Below are positions 46,110 through 58,120 of a stretch of 64,000 bases of DNA, piece after piece (position 1 is the first letter of the stretch; every line of letters starts with the position of its first letter). Under the pieces are notes generated by a model. It saw nothing but the letters and a program-made list of their open reading frames with translations. It made no database searches and had not been told where the DNA came from. Origin of the DNA: Phragmites australis (Eukaryota > Streptophyta > Magnoliopsida > Poales > Poaceae). A program made the position numbers and the translations under genes. The DNA lies in contig NC_084923.1 of NCBI RefSeq assembly GCF_958298935.1, positions 26,202,501 through 26,266,500 of the forward strand, given 5' to 3'.

Positions 46110-48674
46110 CGACCACTTGGGGTTGGCCACGACGATGAAGAAGTAGTTATTGTCGTTGTCATCCTCATCATCGCTGTCTTCACCATAGTCCATGTCGTCT
46201 CCATCGTTGTCCGCAGCTTCCTCCTGAATATCGGCCTCCTCCTCCTCTACCTCTTCTTCATTCTCCTCTTTCTTTCTCCTTCACCTCCTCCTCTTCTTCC
46301 TCCTCTTCATCCGAGCTTTGAGGTCTCTTCTTCTTCGACTCGTCGAAGAAGTAGTCTTAAACGTCGTCCTCGGAGGGGGACCCTGCCAATCCGTTGGAAT
46401 CTGAGGATTGTGCCTTGTTTGAGCCCTCTGGCGGAGCCGGAGCCTCATCACTGGACGACAGTGCAGGCGGGCGGTGTCTTCCCGCTCCCGCGCGACCTCC
46501 GCGCGGGCCTCCTCCGAGGCCTTCCGCTCCTCCTCCATAGCGCGCCGCTCATCCTCGTTGGCGCCGTGCGCCGTGGCGAGGCGGGAGTCGAAAATGCGCC
46601 AAGTCGTGGTAAGCTACGCCCTCTCCATGGCCAGAGCGGTGCGCTCCGCCTCCCGCTGCGCCATCTCCCCCGCCACGGCCGCCTCCAGCCGCCCGATCAC
46701 CTCCCGGGCGCTCCCAAGCACGACCGGGAGAGGGTCGGTGGGCTGGCTGGGCGGCGGCTGGGCGTTGGGTCCCCTGCGGGCCTCCTCCGGGGGGCTTGGG
46801 GTCCCCGAAAACTGCCGCGGGGTCATCCGCCCCACCCTCGGCGCGCTCAGGGCGGATTCGGGCGAGGGCGGCGGCTGCGTTTCTGTCTCGGCCGCCACGT
46901 CCGCTAGCTCTGGCTCGGCTGCCACATCCGCTGGCCCTAGCTCCGCCGCCACGCTCGCTGACCCCAGCTCCGCCGCCGCGCCTGCTGGCCCTGGTTCCGC
47001 CGCCGCGCTCGCCAGCCCTGGTTCCGCCGGTGCACTCGGCTCGGGCGCACTTGGCTCGAGGGCTGGCGCCGGCCTCGGTGCCTCCGGCCGCCCCTGGCTC
47101 TCGGCGGCGCCCGTAGGAAGCCTGCAAGAGAAGAATGGGATCAGAACTCAGAATTTAGTCCGGGCAAAGCATGCCCAGGAAATAAGGGAGGATGAAACTT
47201 ACGCGGCTGTGGGTCTTCAGTACTACCACCTTGCTGCCGGAATCCTGTACTCCGGGCTCGACGGCGTTGGCCTAGAGTCCTCCCTCCTCCTCTTCCGCCG
47301 GGGGCTCTGCGGGGCCGCCGCGTGGTCTCTGGGCGCCGAATCGGGCCCAAGCAGACCAAAGTGCGGTTCCAGAACCGCAGATGCCGCCCCCGCTGACGGC
47401 CCCACGCTGGATGACTGGCCGTCCCAGTTTCCCCCCTCGCCTAGCAACGGCGACGGCGGGGACTCCGGCACAGTAATGAAGAGCCGGGGGCGCTTTCCCC
47501 GGTCCTCCGGAGCCGTCGCCGCCCCGCTGTCGGTGGCGCCCCCTCCTCCGGTGCGGCGGCTGCTGCCTGCAACAGCCCCGCCGCTGGCCTGCGACCCGCC
47601 GCCCACGGTGTCCGCGCCATCGGTTCGCGCTGGGCCGCTTTTGACCCTCTAGCCGGCCGCCTCGTCCACCCCGGGGATCTGGATAGTCCTGGGATTCTGG
47701 CGCCCCGGCCGGTCGACCAGCCCCTGGGCGTCGAACTCCGGCAGCTTCGCCTGCAGCGCCACCCAGTCAGGATTGGTGCAGAGCGCCATCCCCTTCCACG
47801 GCAGCTCCGCCCGGCTCAGGTCATCCACCCCAGTCACCACCCAGAGCAGGCCCTTCAGCGCCGGCCTGCCCAAGTCCCACTCCTCGCCGATCTGGGTCCG
47901 GGTGATGTCCTGGGGGCTAGTGTAAAACCAGCAGGGCCGGGCCCGCTCCCGCAGGGGCGCCAGGCGACAGCGTAGGTAGTCTGCCACCACCATTACCGAA
48001 GTAAGCCCGGCCTGGCACAGGAATTCAATGCGCTCCAGGACCGGCTCCATCCGCGCGTCCATCTACGGTGGCACCTCCCAGGTCGCCTTCTGGGGTTCCG
48101 CCGCCGTCTCCGGCAGAGTCAAACGGTCATGGGGGTTGACGTCGATGTAGAACCAGTCGCGCCGCCAGTCCTCCCACTTGCTTCGCAGCACCTGGGGAAT
48201 GTATTGCTCCCCCAGGCTGTCCCGCAGCCGGAAGTTGCAACAGCCGGCAACGTCTGCGGTGGAGAGGCCCCTCTTCTTCCCGGCCGACCGCAGCACGAAG
48301 AAGTGCCGGAAGAGCGTCACCGACAGTGGCACCCCCACGAACATCTCGCAGAGGTGGGCGAAGACCACCAGGATGACGACGGAGTTGGGGCTGAGATGCA
48401 CCAACTGGAGCCCGAACGTCTCCAGGACCTCAAGGAAGAATGTTGAGAATGGCGGCACCAGCCCGGCCGCCACGAAGGAAGTGAAGAGGACGATGCGCCC
48501 CGGACGGTTTGTCGCCGGTGGGAAGCTCGCCGGCGTCACCATCGAGGCCCCCCGCTGGCCCTCGGGGACCATCAGCTTCTGAACCCTGTCCGTCGCCTCC
48601 TCGTTCACCAGGCGGGACTCCGACAACACGCCATTGGGAGTCCTGTCACGATGGCTACCTCCTGCTCTTGGCAT
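46110..48674 (-). pseudogene. Minus-strand gypsy-type gag-like gene (PF04195-like)
   Basis: The minus-strand start ATG at 48674 follows a TATA-bearing leader. Codons 1-203 (48063-48674) include PPFSTFFLEVLETFGLQLVH, SPNSVVILVVFAHLCEMFV and PLSVTLFRHFFVLRS. This is the helical region of the putative gypsy-type transposon family (PF04195, Transposase_28), the Gag-like part of grass retroelements. After a stop, 47649-48062 continues with LERIEFLCQAGLTSVMVVAD and PCWFYTSP. The middle, 46549-47620, is proline/alanine-rich and then coiled coil, in several overlapping frames. The C-terminal end, 46110-46400, is an acidic tail (runs of E and D) broken by frameshifts. GC content is high (46.4-48.8 kb). 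The 392-codon plus-strand frame at 46474-47652 is antisense to it. At least one stop and several shifts make it non-functional. Confidence 0.7.
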
Positions 48675-48818
48675 CTCATCGGGGTGGGGGATGATCTGGA
48701 TGGTGGGGAAAGGAAGGTGCTCTGATCGCCTAAGGAAACTCTAGAGCTCAGGAGCGCAAAGAGGGTGAGAGCTTGATCGCAAGATGGCGTAAAGAGGGGG
48801 GCGGTTTGCTCCCCTCCT

Positions 48819-48827
48819 CCTTTTATA
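48819..48827 (-). promoter_or_regulatory. TATA box upstream of the minus-strand gag-like gene
   Basis: On the minus strand GGGGTATAAAAGGAGG lies about 145 bp upstream of the ATG at 48674. It is the best TATA match in the window by eye. It could be the U3 promoter of an LTR (LTR borders not seen) or a gene promoter. Confidence 0.5.
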
Positions 48828-49205
48828 CCCCAGGGGAATTCAAACGTCGCCTGCCACAGCACACTCAGTGGGACGGTTTCCTCGATCAATGCAACAGCCA
48901 GGCGAGTCTCCCACGGGTCGTGCGGTGTCAGTAGTTGCCAGGCGTATTTTCCTCGATTTGTGTGGCTGCCACGCGTGCTGCCTGCCCCGTTATCACGCGC
49001 CGCCCGTCCCGTTGTCACACGCCTCGGGAGTCGTTTGGACGCGCGTCCGTTCGGCTCCCCGTTGAGCCGTACCAAAGGCCCGGACCGGAGGGACCCCCAT
49101 CTGAAAGCTCACCACGTGGTGTCAGTGCCGGCTTCAGCCTCATTGGTGATGAAGGGCCCATCCGCAGTCTCTGGGCCATTGCCTGCCAATGGGCCTGGGG
49201 GCTGC

Positions 49206-50674
49206 TGTCGGTGTATCAGGAACCGGGGGTCCCCGAATCCCGAGGCCAGGCCAGCCATCCGCCACATGGCGCCATCCCGCGGAGTCTCTCCCGCAATGTG
49301 AGAAAAGATCAAGTCCCGGGAGAGGGCGCTTGGGGCCGCAGTCGGTGGCCCCCGAGTACCCCAGTTCCCCGATGATCCACGAAATCTAAGTACTGGGAAG
49401 AAAGTGCTCGGGAACGTGTACGGTGACCCCCGAGCACCCTAGTCCCCCGACGACCAGGAGAGCTAAGCACCGGAAGAAACGTGCCTGGGGCCGCCGGCGA
49501 TGGCCCCTGGGCACCTAAGTATCCCGAGGACCCACCGAAGGAAGTTCCAGGAGAGAGTGCTCGGGGCTGCAGGCAGCAGCCCCCGAGCACTCGGTTCCCC
49601 AAGGATCCGTACAAGTGTGCCCGGGAGAGAGTGCTCGGGGAGGTGAACAGTACCTTCGAGCACTCAGTTCCCCGAGGACAAGAAAGGGCATTCTCGGGAG
49701 AGAGTGCTCGGGGAGATGAACAGTACCCTCGAGCTCTCGGTACCCCGACGACCCAGAAAGCCCCCTGGCAGAGGCCCCCGAGGGGCCCACCAATGAGGTG
49801 TCAGCCAGTCAAAGGCCCGAGGCCGCATTTGAAGAGCGTGCGTGGCCTGTCACCTCCAACTGCTCCCGCCGCGCTCAGCGTCAGTTCCTGCCACATTCTG
49901 GCAGAGAGGCGTGGGGTTATTAATTGCACGGGTCCTGTCCCAGGCCATCCGGCCCGTCTCAGGATAACGTCGTGAGGGCCGAGGCGTTCCGTCTGCCGCG
50001 CTGCTGTGGCAGGGGAACAAGACAGGGCGGGCACGCTGGGCCGCTCTGCGGCTGCCCGGTGGGCCCTCTCCACGGCGCCCGTTGCCAGGCCATTTATGGT
50101 GACGGATGACCGGGCGTGTGCCGCATTTTCCACCCCCGGTCACTTCGCCTAGAGGAAATGATGACGCCCTTTCCATTTATGGTGTCTCGGAACTCGTGCC
50201 CCCTCCCTCCCGTTCGGGGCACGTTGCTGCCGGCGGGTATTTAAAGTGACCGGCGGCACAGAAGGAAACATCCCCGAAAAGGTATGGAAAAAGGACAGGA
50301 CGCACAAGCATAGACAAGAACACAGCACAAGAGAAACACGGCTGAGAAGTGAGCAGCACGAGACAGGCCGAAGAACAAAGAGCCCCAGGCTCTAGGATAG
50401 ACCAACATTCTTGTAACCAGCAACATCCTTGAGGGACTTCCTCAGGGCATTTATAGTATCCATACAGGAGTAGGGTGTTACGCCCCCGTGTGGCCCGAAC
50501 CTGTCTAAATTCCGGTGCATTTACTTCTTTTCGCACTAGGTCATTCCACCACCACCGGCAGTTGCATTCACTCCTATTTATTTCTCCGACGAACATACTC
50601 AGGATCATCCCCCGGCCGAATCTCTAAAAAGGGGTCTCTCGGGATCTCTGCGACTGGAGTTAATCCTCCAACAA
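49206..50674 (-). mobile_element. Solo LTR, family 3, copy C (inverted)
   Basis: On the minus strand it starts TGTTGGAGGATTAACTCC and ends TACACCGACA. The duplication GCTGC lies at 49201-49205 and 50675-50679; one extra A at 50674 separates the right-hand copy from the TGTTGG end. It aligns with copies A and B in reverse, including the palindromic array at its left end in window coordinates. Solo, without interior. The numerous 60-160 codon frames inside it are LTR sequence. Confidence 0.9.
49300..49745. repeat. Tandem palindromic array in family-3 LTR, copy C
   Basis: Inverted counterpart of the arrays in copies A and B: six or more units built on GAGAGTGCTCGGGG and CCCCGAGCACTC, 60-80 bp apart (for example around 49555-49590). 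Confidence 0.85.
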
Positions 50675-50679
50675 GCTGC

Positions 50680-51280
50680 ACGCCACACCTTCAAATGACT
50701 GAGTGAATGGGTATTTATAGCTTCAAACACGCATACTAGCCGTTAACCCAACGGCTCTGAAAAGCTGTTAACACCGGATGATCTAGTGAGAATAGTAGTA
50801 CTAACGCTGGATCATTCGCTGAGTACACTGTCACAAACTAGCCGTCAAAACCCCACTCAAGCCACTGTGAACACCGGACACTCTGGTGTATACTTCATCT
50901 TCATCACCAGACTTTTCAGTGAGTATACCTTAGCCATCCGGGCCAACATCTTCTCTGTGTAAATTGCTCCGGTGTATTCTATAGTGCACATCACTTGATC
51001 ATCGGACCATCCGGTGCATTATCCTCAGCTAGCTAAGCCAATGCAACCCTTTTTGGAAAATATGCTTTGGTGTACACATCTTCAGAGCACCGGACCCTCC
51101 AGTGAGGTCACTACATTCTCCCCTTTGTTAACAATGCTCCGGTGCTTTCCCCCGGTGTGTTCAAATTAATCACCGGACTATCCGATGAGGTTTCAAGCCT
51201 TTGTCTCCCTTTGACAGAGATGCTATGGTGAGTGCAAATACTCGGAGGACCGAACCATCCGATGTAGTCATTTCTCCTGG
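50680..51280 (+). mobile_element. LTR fragment with CCGGT/ACCGG repeats
   Basis: A TATTTATAG motif at 50712-50720 is followed by many ACACCGGATGATC, CACCGGACTATCCG and CCGGTGCATT motifs to about 51260. This resembles 9840-10480 in the second family-1 LTR. No complete termini are visible. Confidence 0.55.
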
Positions 51281-51452
51281 GACTTTTTCCAATTCAAGCA
51301 AACTTTGTCCCGGCTTTGGTGGCTTCTTCATGTATTGCATCCATGAGACCTACTAGCATATATTCTTGACTTTTTCCAATTCAAGCAAACTTTGTTCCGG
51401 CTTTGGTGTCTTCTTCATGTATTGCATCTATGAGACCTACTAGCATATATTC
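51281..51452. repeat. 87-bp tandem duplication
   Basis: Two adjacent copies, 51281-51367 and 51368-51452, start GACTTTTTCCAATTCAAGCA and run through CTTCTTCATGTATTGCATC. They differ at only a few positions, so the duplication is fairly recent. Confidence 0.9.
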
Positions 51453-51489
51453 CAATCACCAAAATCACAATCATGACCTAATATGACCA

Positions 51490-52790
51490 TTTTTGCTACA
51501 CTGGACCACAAGATGATACAAAAGTGGTTGAAAATAATGATGATGAAGCTGTGGTAAGGACAAAGGCCCTTGCCAAGAAACATGATTATGCCGAGATAGA
51601 CGCCAAGGAAGCCAAAGCAATCAGAGCTACAGAACTTGCCCAATCCAAGGCTAGTGATGGAGCGATTGTTGAAAGCTCTCGTCCGATCGCTATACTATAG
51701 TGGAGCACAGAAACCATAGCAGGCCTAATGGAAAATACGATGTTTGTCCCTCTACTTGAGGACTTTTAACTCATGAGATTCCCTATAGCAATGAACCGAA
51801 TTAAAGTCTTATGCTTCTTAGTGGCTACAATGGCTAAGATTATACTAGCCGTACCTCTAGCTAGATTGGTAATGCATCTACTAGTGGAATGATGGATTGT
51901 TAACATTACTACTTTCATTGGGGATGCACAAAAGCAAGCGATGCTATCCAGGCTACCAGACGTCCCACTCAGGTGTACAACTCCAATCAATCACCTTGAG
52001 GTCACTGACAAAACAAAGAACATAGTCATGACCTACATCACCAAATCGAGGGCTAGTGTAAACATCACAAGAGGCGGAGTCCTTCCTAATCTCCCTAAGG
52101 TTCCAATTCTGAGGGTCACAATTATTTTTCCAACAGCAAGAGTCCTTCCCCATGATGTTAGGGAAGTGCTACGATTATTACCAGATGTTTGGCATTTACA
52201 ACATGGCTCAAATATGTTCATTGGCCATCTAGGTTCTAACCTAGCATTCGGGAGAAGTATGATAGGAGTACCAATCCAACTGAGTTCCTTCAAGTTTAAA
52301 TTGTTGCTATCGGGACAGCTGAGGGAGGAAAGAAGGTTATGGCCAACTATCTTCCCATGATTTCCTCAAGAGCAACTCATACATGGTTAACCAATATGCC
52401 AAGGAGTTCAATCAACTCTTTTGAATGATCATGTAACAAGTTCATCAGAAACATCCAAGAGACATTCGAGCGACCCAGAAAAATTGATGATTTGAGGCGA
52501 ATCCGATAGGAAGAGGGCAGTAGTCTACGTAAGTTCATCACTAAGTTCGACAACATGCACAACACTATTCCTAACATCTTTGACTTGCCATAATCAAAGC
52601 GTTCATAGAAAGTGTGCATGACCGTCTCATGACAAGTGATATAGCAATGAAGCGGCCTTGAACCATTCATGAACTCTTCAAGATAGACGATGCCTGTGCC
52701 CAAGCTGTCGAAGCTCTTAAATGGCATGAAATCCTCGATAGGGGAGTTATTCTCAATGTGGTTTGGACCCAGAGTCATCCATAACGTCCA
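51490..52790 (+). pseudogene. Ty3/gypsy Tat-lineage gag, degraded (copy 2)
   Basis: The conserved domain is readable at 52210-52460: EKYDRSTNPTEFLQ, then KKVMANYLPMISSRATHTWL and IRNIQETFERPRKIDDLRR, then SSLRKFITKFDNMHNTIPN. The end has HELFKIDDACAQAVEAL. Order and motifs match the copy at 3870-5760. In-frame stops occur (for example after WPSRF and inside FLQV..IVA). The upstream part (51500-51680) is charged, containing TKVVENNDDEAVVRTKALAK. The protease of the same element is probably at 56220-56883, with an LTR-like block inserted in between. Confidence 0.8.
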
Positions 52791-52809
52791 GAAAGCAGAA
52801 ATCTCTCAA

Positions 52810-55800
52810 TGTGAAAATTAATGTTAAATGGTGCTTTGTGAAGCAACTCACAAAGTTGCTATACAACATAGAGCTGGAAACAATTTTAGAAAGTAGTCCA
52901 TGACATGCGGGGAATATAAATGAATTTCCCAAATTTTTGGGAGTTATTTTGAAGGCACAAAATTTCAACAAGTTAGAAAAGGTTGCCACTTTAGAGAATT
53001 TTAATTTCAATTTGGCTCAGCCTTTTTGGGTCAAATAAGTTAAAATGGATTACACATGAATTATAGAATTCAACAAAATTGGTCCTCAAATTTTACGATG
53101 ACTTTTAGACCACCATGAAAATTTGAGAAAACAAATAAGAAAATGTATACACTAGTACAAACTAACAGCAAAAGTTATCTAGCTTCTTTCTCTGTTGTTG
53201 TTCTGCTCTCTCTCTCTCTGATATTTCCTTCATAGCAGAGCAGGCCGACGCAGCTATTCTTGACCCTGAGCAAAGTTGCCACCTCTTGCTCTCTCTCGCT
53301 CCCTCTCTCACTCGCTCATCTCGACAGCACACAGATTAGAGCCGACTACCGTTTTTCTTGAAGTGAGGCAATCACCCATCCTTATCTCCTGCCACCTCAA
53401 GCTCTCCCGGTCCTTCCTCACCGGAGTAGCAAAAATGCTGCATGCCATCTCTCTCTCCCCCTTCTCCACTGAGCCCAGCAGAGGAACAACCGAGCGGGCA
53501 AAAGCCATTTGCTCTCCCTTTCCTCCTCCTGCAAGCCATCCCCCACGCCACATACACACCGGCATACTCGCAGCAGTAGCTCACTACATTAGCTCGGCCA
53601 AGCAGCTACCACCGCACCAGCTCACGTGTGGTCAGTGCCTCAGGTGGCCGCGCTCGCACGTGTTCGTCAGCGTTGCCGACTCTCTGCACCACAGCATGGC
53701 ACGCCCATGAGACCGCGAGCTCATCCACGAGGACCCCACCGCACGAGCGCCGCCGTGAGAGGCTGTTGCCTAGACGACCTGTCGCCCTGTTGAGTCGGTG
53801 ACCACAGCTGCTGCACAGCTCCGGTCTGACCCTCACCGTGAAGCTCATGGTCGTCATCCTCTCCACGCACAGCCACACCACCGGCTGGCTTGGCAGTGTA
53901 CCTACGTGGCCTCCAGGTCAATGTTGACCACGCTCAAAGTTCTTGGCCCACTATAAGTGACGGTGGCTAGCTTGGTCTGGGTGAAAAAAGGATTTGGGGA
54001 CTTTTTAATTTGGATATTCCAGAAAATGCGAAATAGAGCTATTTTTGCATTGTTTAATCGGCTGAACCTTGTAAAATGCATAGAAAATTATATATAGCTC
54101 CAAAAATCATGAAACCAACTTTGTTAAGTTTATATGATCATTATCTACATGTTAAAAATAATGGGAGCTATGAAATATATATTTAAATTACATGGGTTAA
54201 TAAAATAGGTTTGAGCTCCATTAATCCATAATCAATTTTGGTGGCTCCAAAATTGATGAAATCAATTTTGTAAATCTTATTAATTGATTCCCTGCTCATT
54301 AAAATAATCACCCTCATGTTAAGTATAAATTATTTTTCTAATTAATTCCAAGCTTTTGTGTTAAGCTTAATTAATATAGGAAATGATTAAATGCTTAACA
54401 TCAATCCAAATTAGGAAATCTTTGAGGCCTTAAACTCATGACCTGAGAGCATTGCATCTCCACTATTATCATATACTGTGGAGCATCCGTCATTGCATGC
54501 CGTTCATGCTCATCATTGCATGTGTTCTTCATTAGTGAAAGAAGGTCCGGAGCGTGACACGAGCGCGATCGAGGACAACGCCTTTCGCATTTCTATGAGT
54601 TTTGTGCGGGAAGTTCCGGGCAAACCCCAGAGCAGCAAGGCAAGCATCTAAGCATACTGCACCCTTTGTTAAAATTAAATGAAGTCTAAATTGATAAATT
54701 ATGCTTTATGTATGTTTGCATGTGTTGAGTCCAGTGTCGGGTTGAGATAGGTAGAATCTATGTGGATGTATTATTTCTACCTTGACTTATTGATGAATCT
54801 TTATCCTTATAGCCTTGATGATATAGTTGGTGTCTAGCTTCAAGGATTATTCAAAATGCTTAGCAATGCTTAGGTCCTCGGTAGAAGTCGAGCGACAGTG
54901 CTGCCGTTGTTCGCGAGCCTAGGGCTTAATTACTGTTCACAAATGCAAAGATAAGGTTGAGATGGATGGTTGTGATGTGAGATTGAGGCGAGATGTGCGC
55001 GGTGTTAGGGGTATCTTCTGCCGAGGAAGAGTCCTCTAGGTAGTTTGGGAGAGGAGCCCGGATGCCATAGACCGCTTACATCATTTAAGACTGTCCGTCG
55101 GTACAGTTAACTCTAGCACTTTTCGTACTCACCACATGCTGATCTAATAGTAAGGTCAACCGATTATCCTATGCCGTGCCGACACTTGCCTTGTGGCTCT
55201 ATGATGTGTAAGAGAAAAAGAAAAGGAGAAGCAAGGTGGTGGGGAGCCGGAGGTGTCCGGGACACGCTCGTGGTAACCCCGTGCCATAGGGGCATTGCAA
55301 GTGGGTGGTTCCAGGTATGAGAAAGGTTGACTCAAGTACCCCTTGTGTGTACTTCCACGAGTAGCACAAGCCGAATGCTCATCGAGTCATGTGGGTAAAG
55401 TTGTACCCCCCAGCAGGTTATAAAATCATTTCAAAATGTCACGCTCTCGGTCATGAGCATGCTTTTGTTTCATTTGTATCAGTCGTAGAGTTTACGAATG
55501 TGGGATAAGTTAATAGTATGATGAAAATGGTTGGTAGATTTGTTGATGAGATACTATGGTTCCTATATATACATGTTCAAGTTGTGGTTTGCAGGGTAGA
55601 AAGATTTTTTCTAGTTAAGTATAGATGCTCACACATATGTGTCTAGGTTGCTTACCGCATATGTTTTACTTAACCTTGTGGCCTACTCTTGGTAATAGCT
55701 CAATGCATAATCCTTGGAGTCGAGCTATGTATATTTGCTCTATATGGTTTAAGTCTTACGAGTATCTTCGTACTCATGCCTGTGCTTTCAAGTTCTGCTG

Positions 55801-56203
55801 GTGAGGGTGAGGTGGTGTTTGGCTACTTCTTGCCCACCGATGTAGGTGGTGGGCAAGTGCATACTACTCTGGTGGGGCGTAGATTTTGCGGTGAAGCCTA
55901 AGAGCATATGATTCCACTCTCCTTTTGTTGTTGTTATGGTTTTATCTTCCGCTGTGTAGTTTCTCTTTATGCAAACTATTGCAAATGGTTGCATGCTTAA
56001 GAACTTGTAATATAACTTTAATTACTCGCTCTTTCTTAAGCTATGTTGTGATGTACATATTGTAAAGGTATGTGTTCCGACATTGGGCATAAAACACGTG
56101 CCGAGACTACCAGTATGATATTCTGGTTAATCATTGAGGTTGTGATTATGAATAATAATTCTTCTGATGATTAATTAGAACACTGTTTGAATGGTTCCTC
56201 ACA
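52810..56203 (+). mobile_element. Long LTR-like block inserted in Tat element copy 2
   Basis: The stretch separates gag copy 2 from its protease. It starts near TGTGAAAATTAATG and ends near GGTTCCTCACA, an inverted TGTGA/TCACA pair like other long LTRs here. It includes a GC-rich island (53250-53940, where both strands have short open frames), AT-rich middle parts, and a 3' half with TACTCACCACATGC and GTACTCATGCCTGTGC motifs. The bases flanking the proposed ends (CTCAA and GAAAC) do not match, so the borders are uncertain, and no coding interior was recognised. I infer it is another large Ty3/gypsy LTR (about 3.4 kb). Confidence 0.45.
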
Positions 56204-56219
56204 GAAACACCCAATAATT

Positions 56220-56883
56220 GCTGGGGGAAAGAAATACTGGCCCTACCATTAAACAAACTCTCATGTTTTACCTACCTGCCAAGTTTCCCTAAAGTTGAGA
56301 AGAAGACTAGGGAGATAGTTGTCGATAAGCTTGCTGCATCCATGCCTCGACGACAAGATGATGACTCAGGAGATGACGATATCTCTTTTCAAGAAAGTGA
56401 GCATATGGTGAGTTACATCTATGGGGTTTCATCATCATACGACTCCAAGCAACATCACGAGAGAGTGGAGCGTGTAGTCTATGCTATGCTTCAAAATCCC
56501 CAAGGTCACTAAATGGGCAAACATCCCGATCACCTTTGATTAGGAAGATTGTCCGAACTCAGTCTCACATCTTGGAAGATACCCAATAGTCATGAAGTGT
56601 ACCATCAACAATTGTAAGGTAAACTGCATCCTCGTGGATGGTTATAGTTCTCTTAATATTTTGTTCATTAGTACCAAAACAAAGATCGAACCCGTGAAGA
56701 AGTCCTTTCATGGTATTATCCTAGGTTCTTCGGCTGCTCCTATTGGCCAAGTGTTATTGATAGTTATGTATGGTGCTGCCACTAACTTCCAAACAAAGAG
56801 GATTCTATTTAACGTTTCCAACTTTCAGACCACATACAATGCAATTCTCGGTTGTCTCGCGTTGACCAAATTCATGATAGTTG
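56220..56883 (+). pseudogene. Tat-lineage gag C-terminus and protease, copy 2
   Basis: The frames contain KVTKWANIPITFD and GRYPIVMKCTINNCKVNCIL, then VDGYSSLNILF, where the catalytic DGGSS segment reads DGYSS. Next come FHGIILGSSAAPIGQVLL and TYNAILGCLALTKFM. These align with the protease region of copy 1 (5900-6351). A non-autonomous CACTA element is inserted immediately after at 56884; pol resumes at 58121. Confidence 0.8.
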
Positions 56884-58120
56884 CACTATGTGAAAAAAGT
56901 TATGACGGGTGATAACCGGTATTAGTGATGGGTTATGTACCCGTCACTCTTATCGTTTCACTAATGATAGATCATTAGTGATGGGTGATGACCCGTCACT
57001 AATGAGGTCATTAATGATGGGTCCTAACCGTGACCTGTCACAAATATTCATTCATTAGTGACGGGTCGTAACCATGACCCATCACTATTGACTAAACATT
57101 AGTGACGGATTGTACTCTTGACATGTCACTAATGACTGATGAATATTTTTCGTATTTCTTGGACACAAAAAATTGAAAAAAAATAATTTTCACCCGAGCC
57201 ATCCCAACTCAGGCCCATCCCATATGCCGACAAGCTACACTTTTTCACATTGTTTTCAAGTTTGTGTTCCATGGGAATCGAACCCGCGAGCTCCTCCTCG
57301 CGCGTGTAGCCACCTTACCATCTCTGCTATCACGTAGTTGTGATAGAAACTGGATATTTTATCCTTTTAACCTTCTTTGCAAAAGATCATTAATAACACG
57401 TCATAACCATGACCCATCAATAATGACTAATTTTACCAAATTTTATCAAGGGTTATAATTTGATAGGTGACCCGGAGTGTATTCGGTAAAACGGGCATGT
57501 CTATTTTTTGACTTTACAGACATCTACAGAAAAAGTTACATCCGTTCCTACCCCATTGTCGGGTTCAGAGAATTTTTTGAGGCCAAAAATGGCATGGAAG
57601 ATTGAGTTCTCTCTCCCAGAAGTTTGTCCACCATTTTCAAAATGCGCGTTTGTGTCCATAGCCGCCACACCTTACATAAAACTTGACCAGAAATGTAGCA
57701 TGGTTCCTATTCTAGTGCTGCTGAGGTGAGAAAAAATAAGAGAAAAATAAAATAAAAATAAAAAATATTTGTGAATACCGTCATTAGTGATTTGAGTTGG
57801 TCATTAGTGATGGATTATAAGTTGATATGTCACTAATGACTAGCATAGGACGATCTGTCACTGATGAGTGGATCATTAGTGATAGATCAAGTTATGACCT
57901 GTCACTAATAACTGGTCTAGGACGACCCTTCACTGATGACCTAGTCATTAATGATGGTCACAACTTGACCCATCACTAATGACTGGTTTAGGATGACCCG
58001 TCACAGATGACCTTATAATTAGTGATGGGTCACAACTTGACCTGTCACTACGACATTAGTGACGCGTGTTGAGCAGTCATTAATAATATAGTGTCTCCTT
58101 TGTTGGTTTCTTACGTAGTG
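56884..58120 (+). mobile_element. Non-autonomous CACTA element, copy 1 (1237 bp)
   Basis: The left end CACTATGTGAAAAAAGTT and right end GGTTTCTTACGTAGTG (reverse complement CACTACGTAAGAAACC) carry CACTA termini. Subterminal TTAGTGATGGGTCAT / ATGACCCATCACTAA motifs fill 56910-57130 and 57780-58090. It interrupts the Tat protease/RT reading frame. The flanking 3 bp (TTG and ATG) do not match fully. A sister copy lies at 61326-62650. The interior holds a tRNA-like sequence (57266-57336, minus) and short frames only. Confidence 0.88.
57266..57336 (-). ncRNA. tRNA-like sequence (A and B boxes) in CACTA copy 1
   Basis: On the minus strand TAGCAGAGATGG (57318-57329) fits the A box and GGTTCGATTCC (57274-57284) is a perfect B-box consensus. 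They are 45 bp apart start to start. D- and anticodon-stem pairing is poor, so it is tRNA-derived, not a functional tRNA gene. The cassette is conserved at 61660-61730. Confidence 0.6.

Noticed and set aside
46474..47652. 392-codon open frame on the plus strand
   Set aside because: It is antisense to the GC-rich minus-strand gag-like gene. High GC content suppresses stop codons and the protein has no domain, only A/S/P/G-rich low-complexity sequence.
52805..56208. Target duplication for the LTR-like block between gag and protease of Tat copy 2
   Set aside because: The bases beside the TGTGA/TCACA ends are CTCAA and GAAAC, which do not match, so a duplication is not supported.
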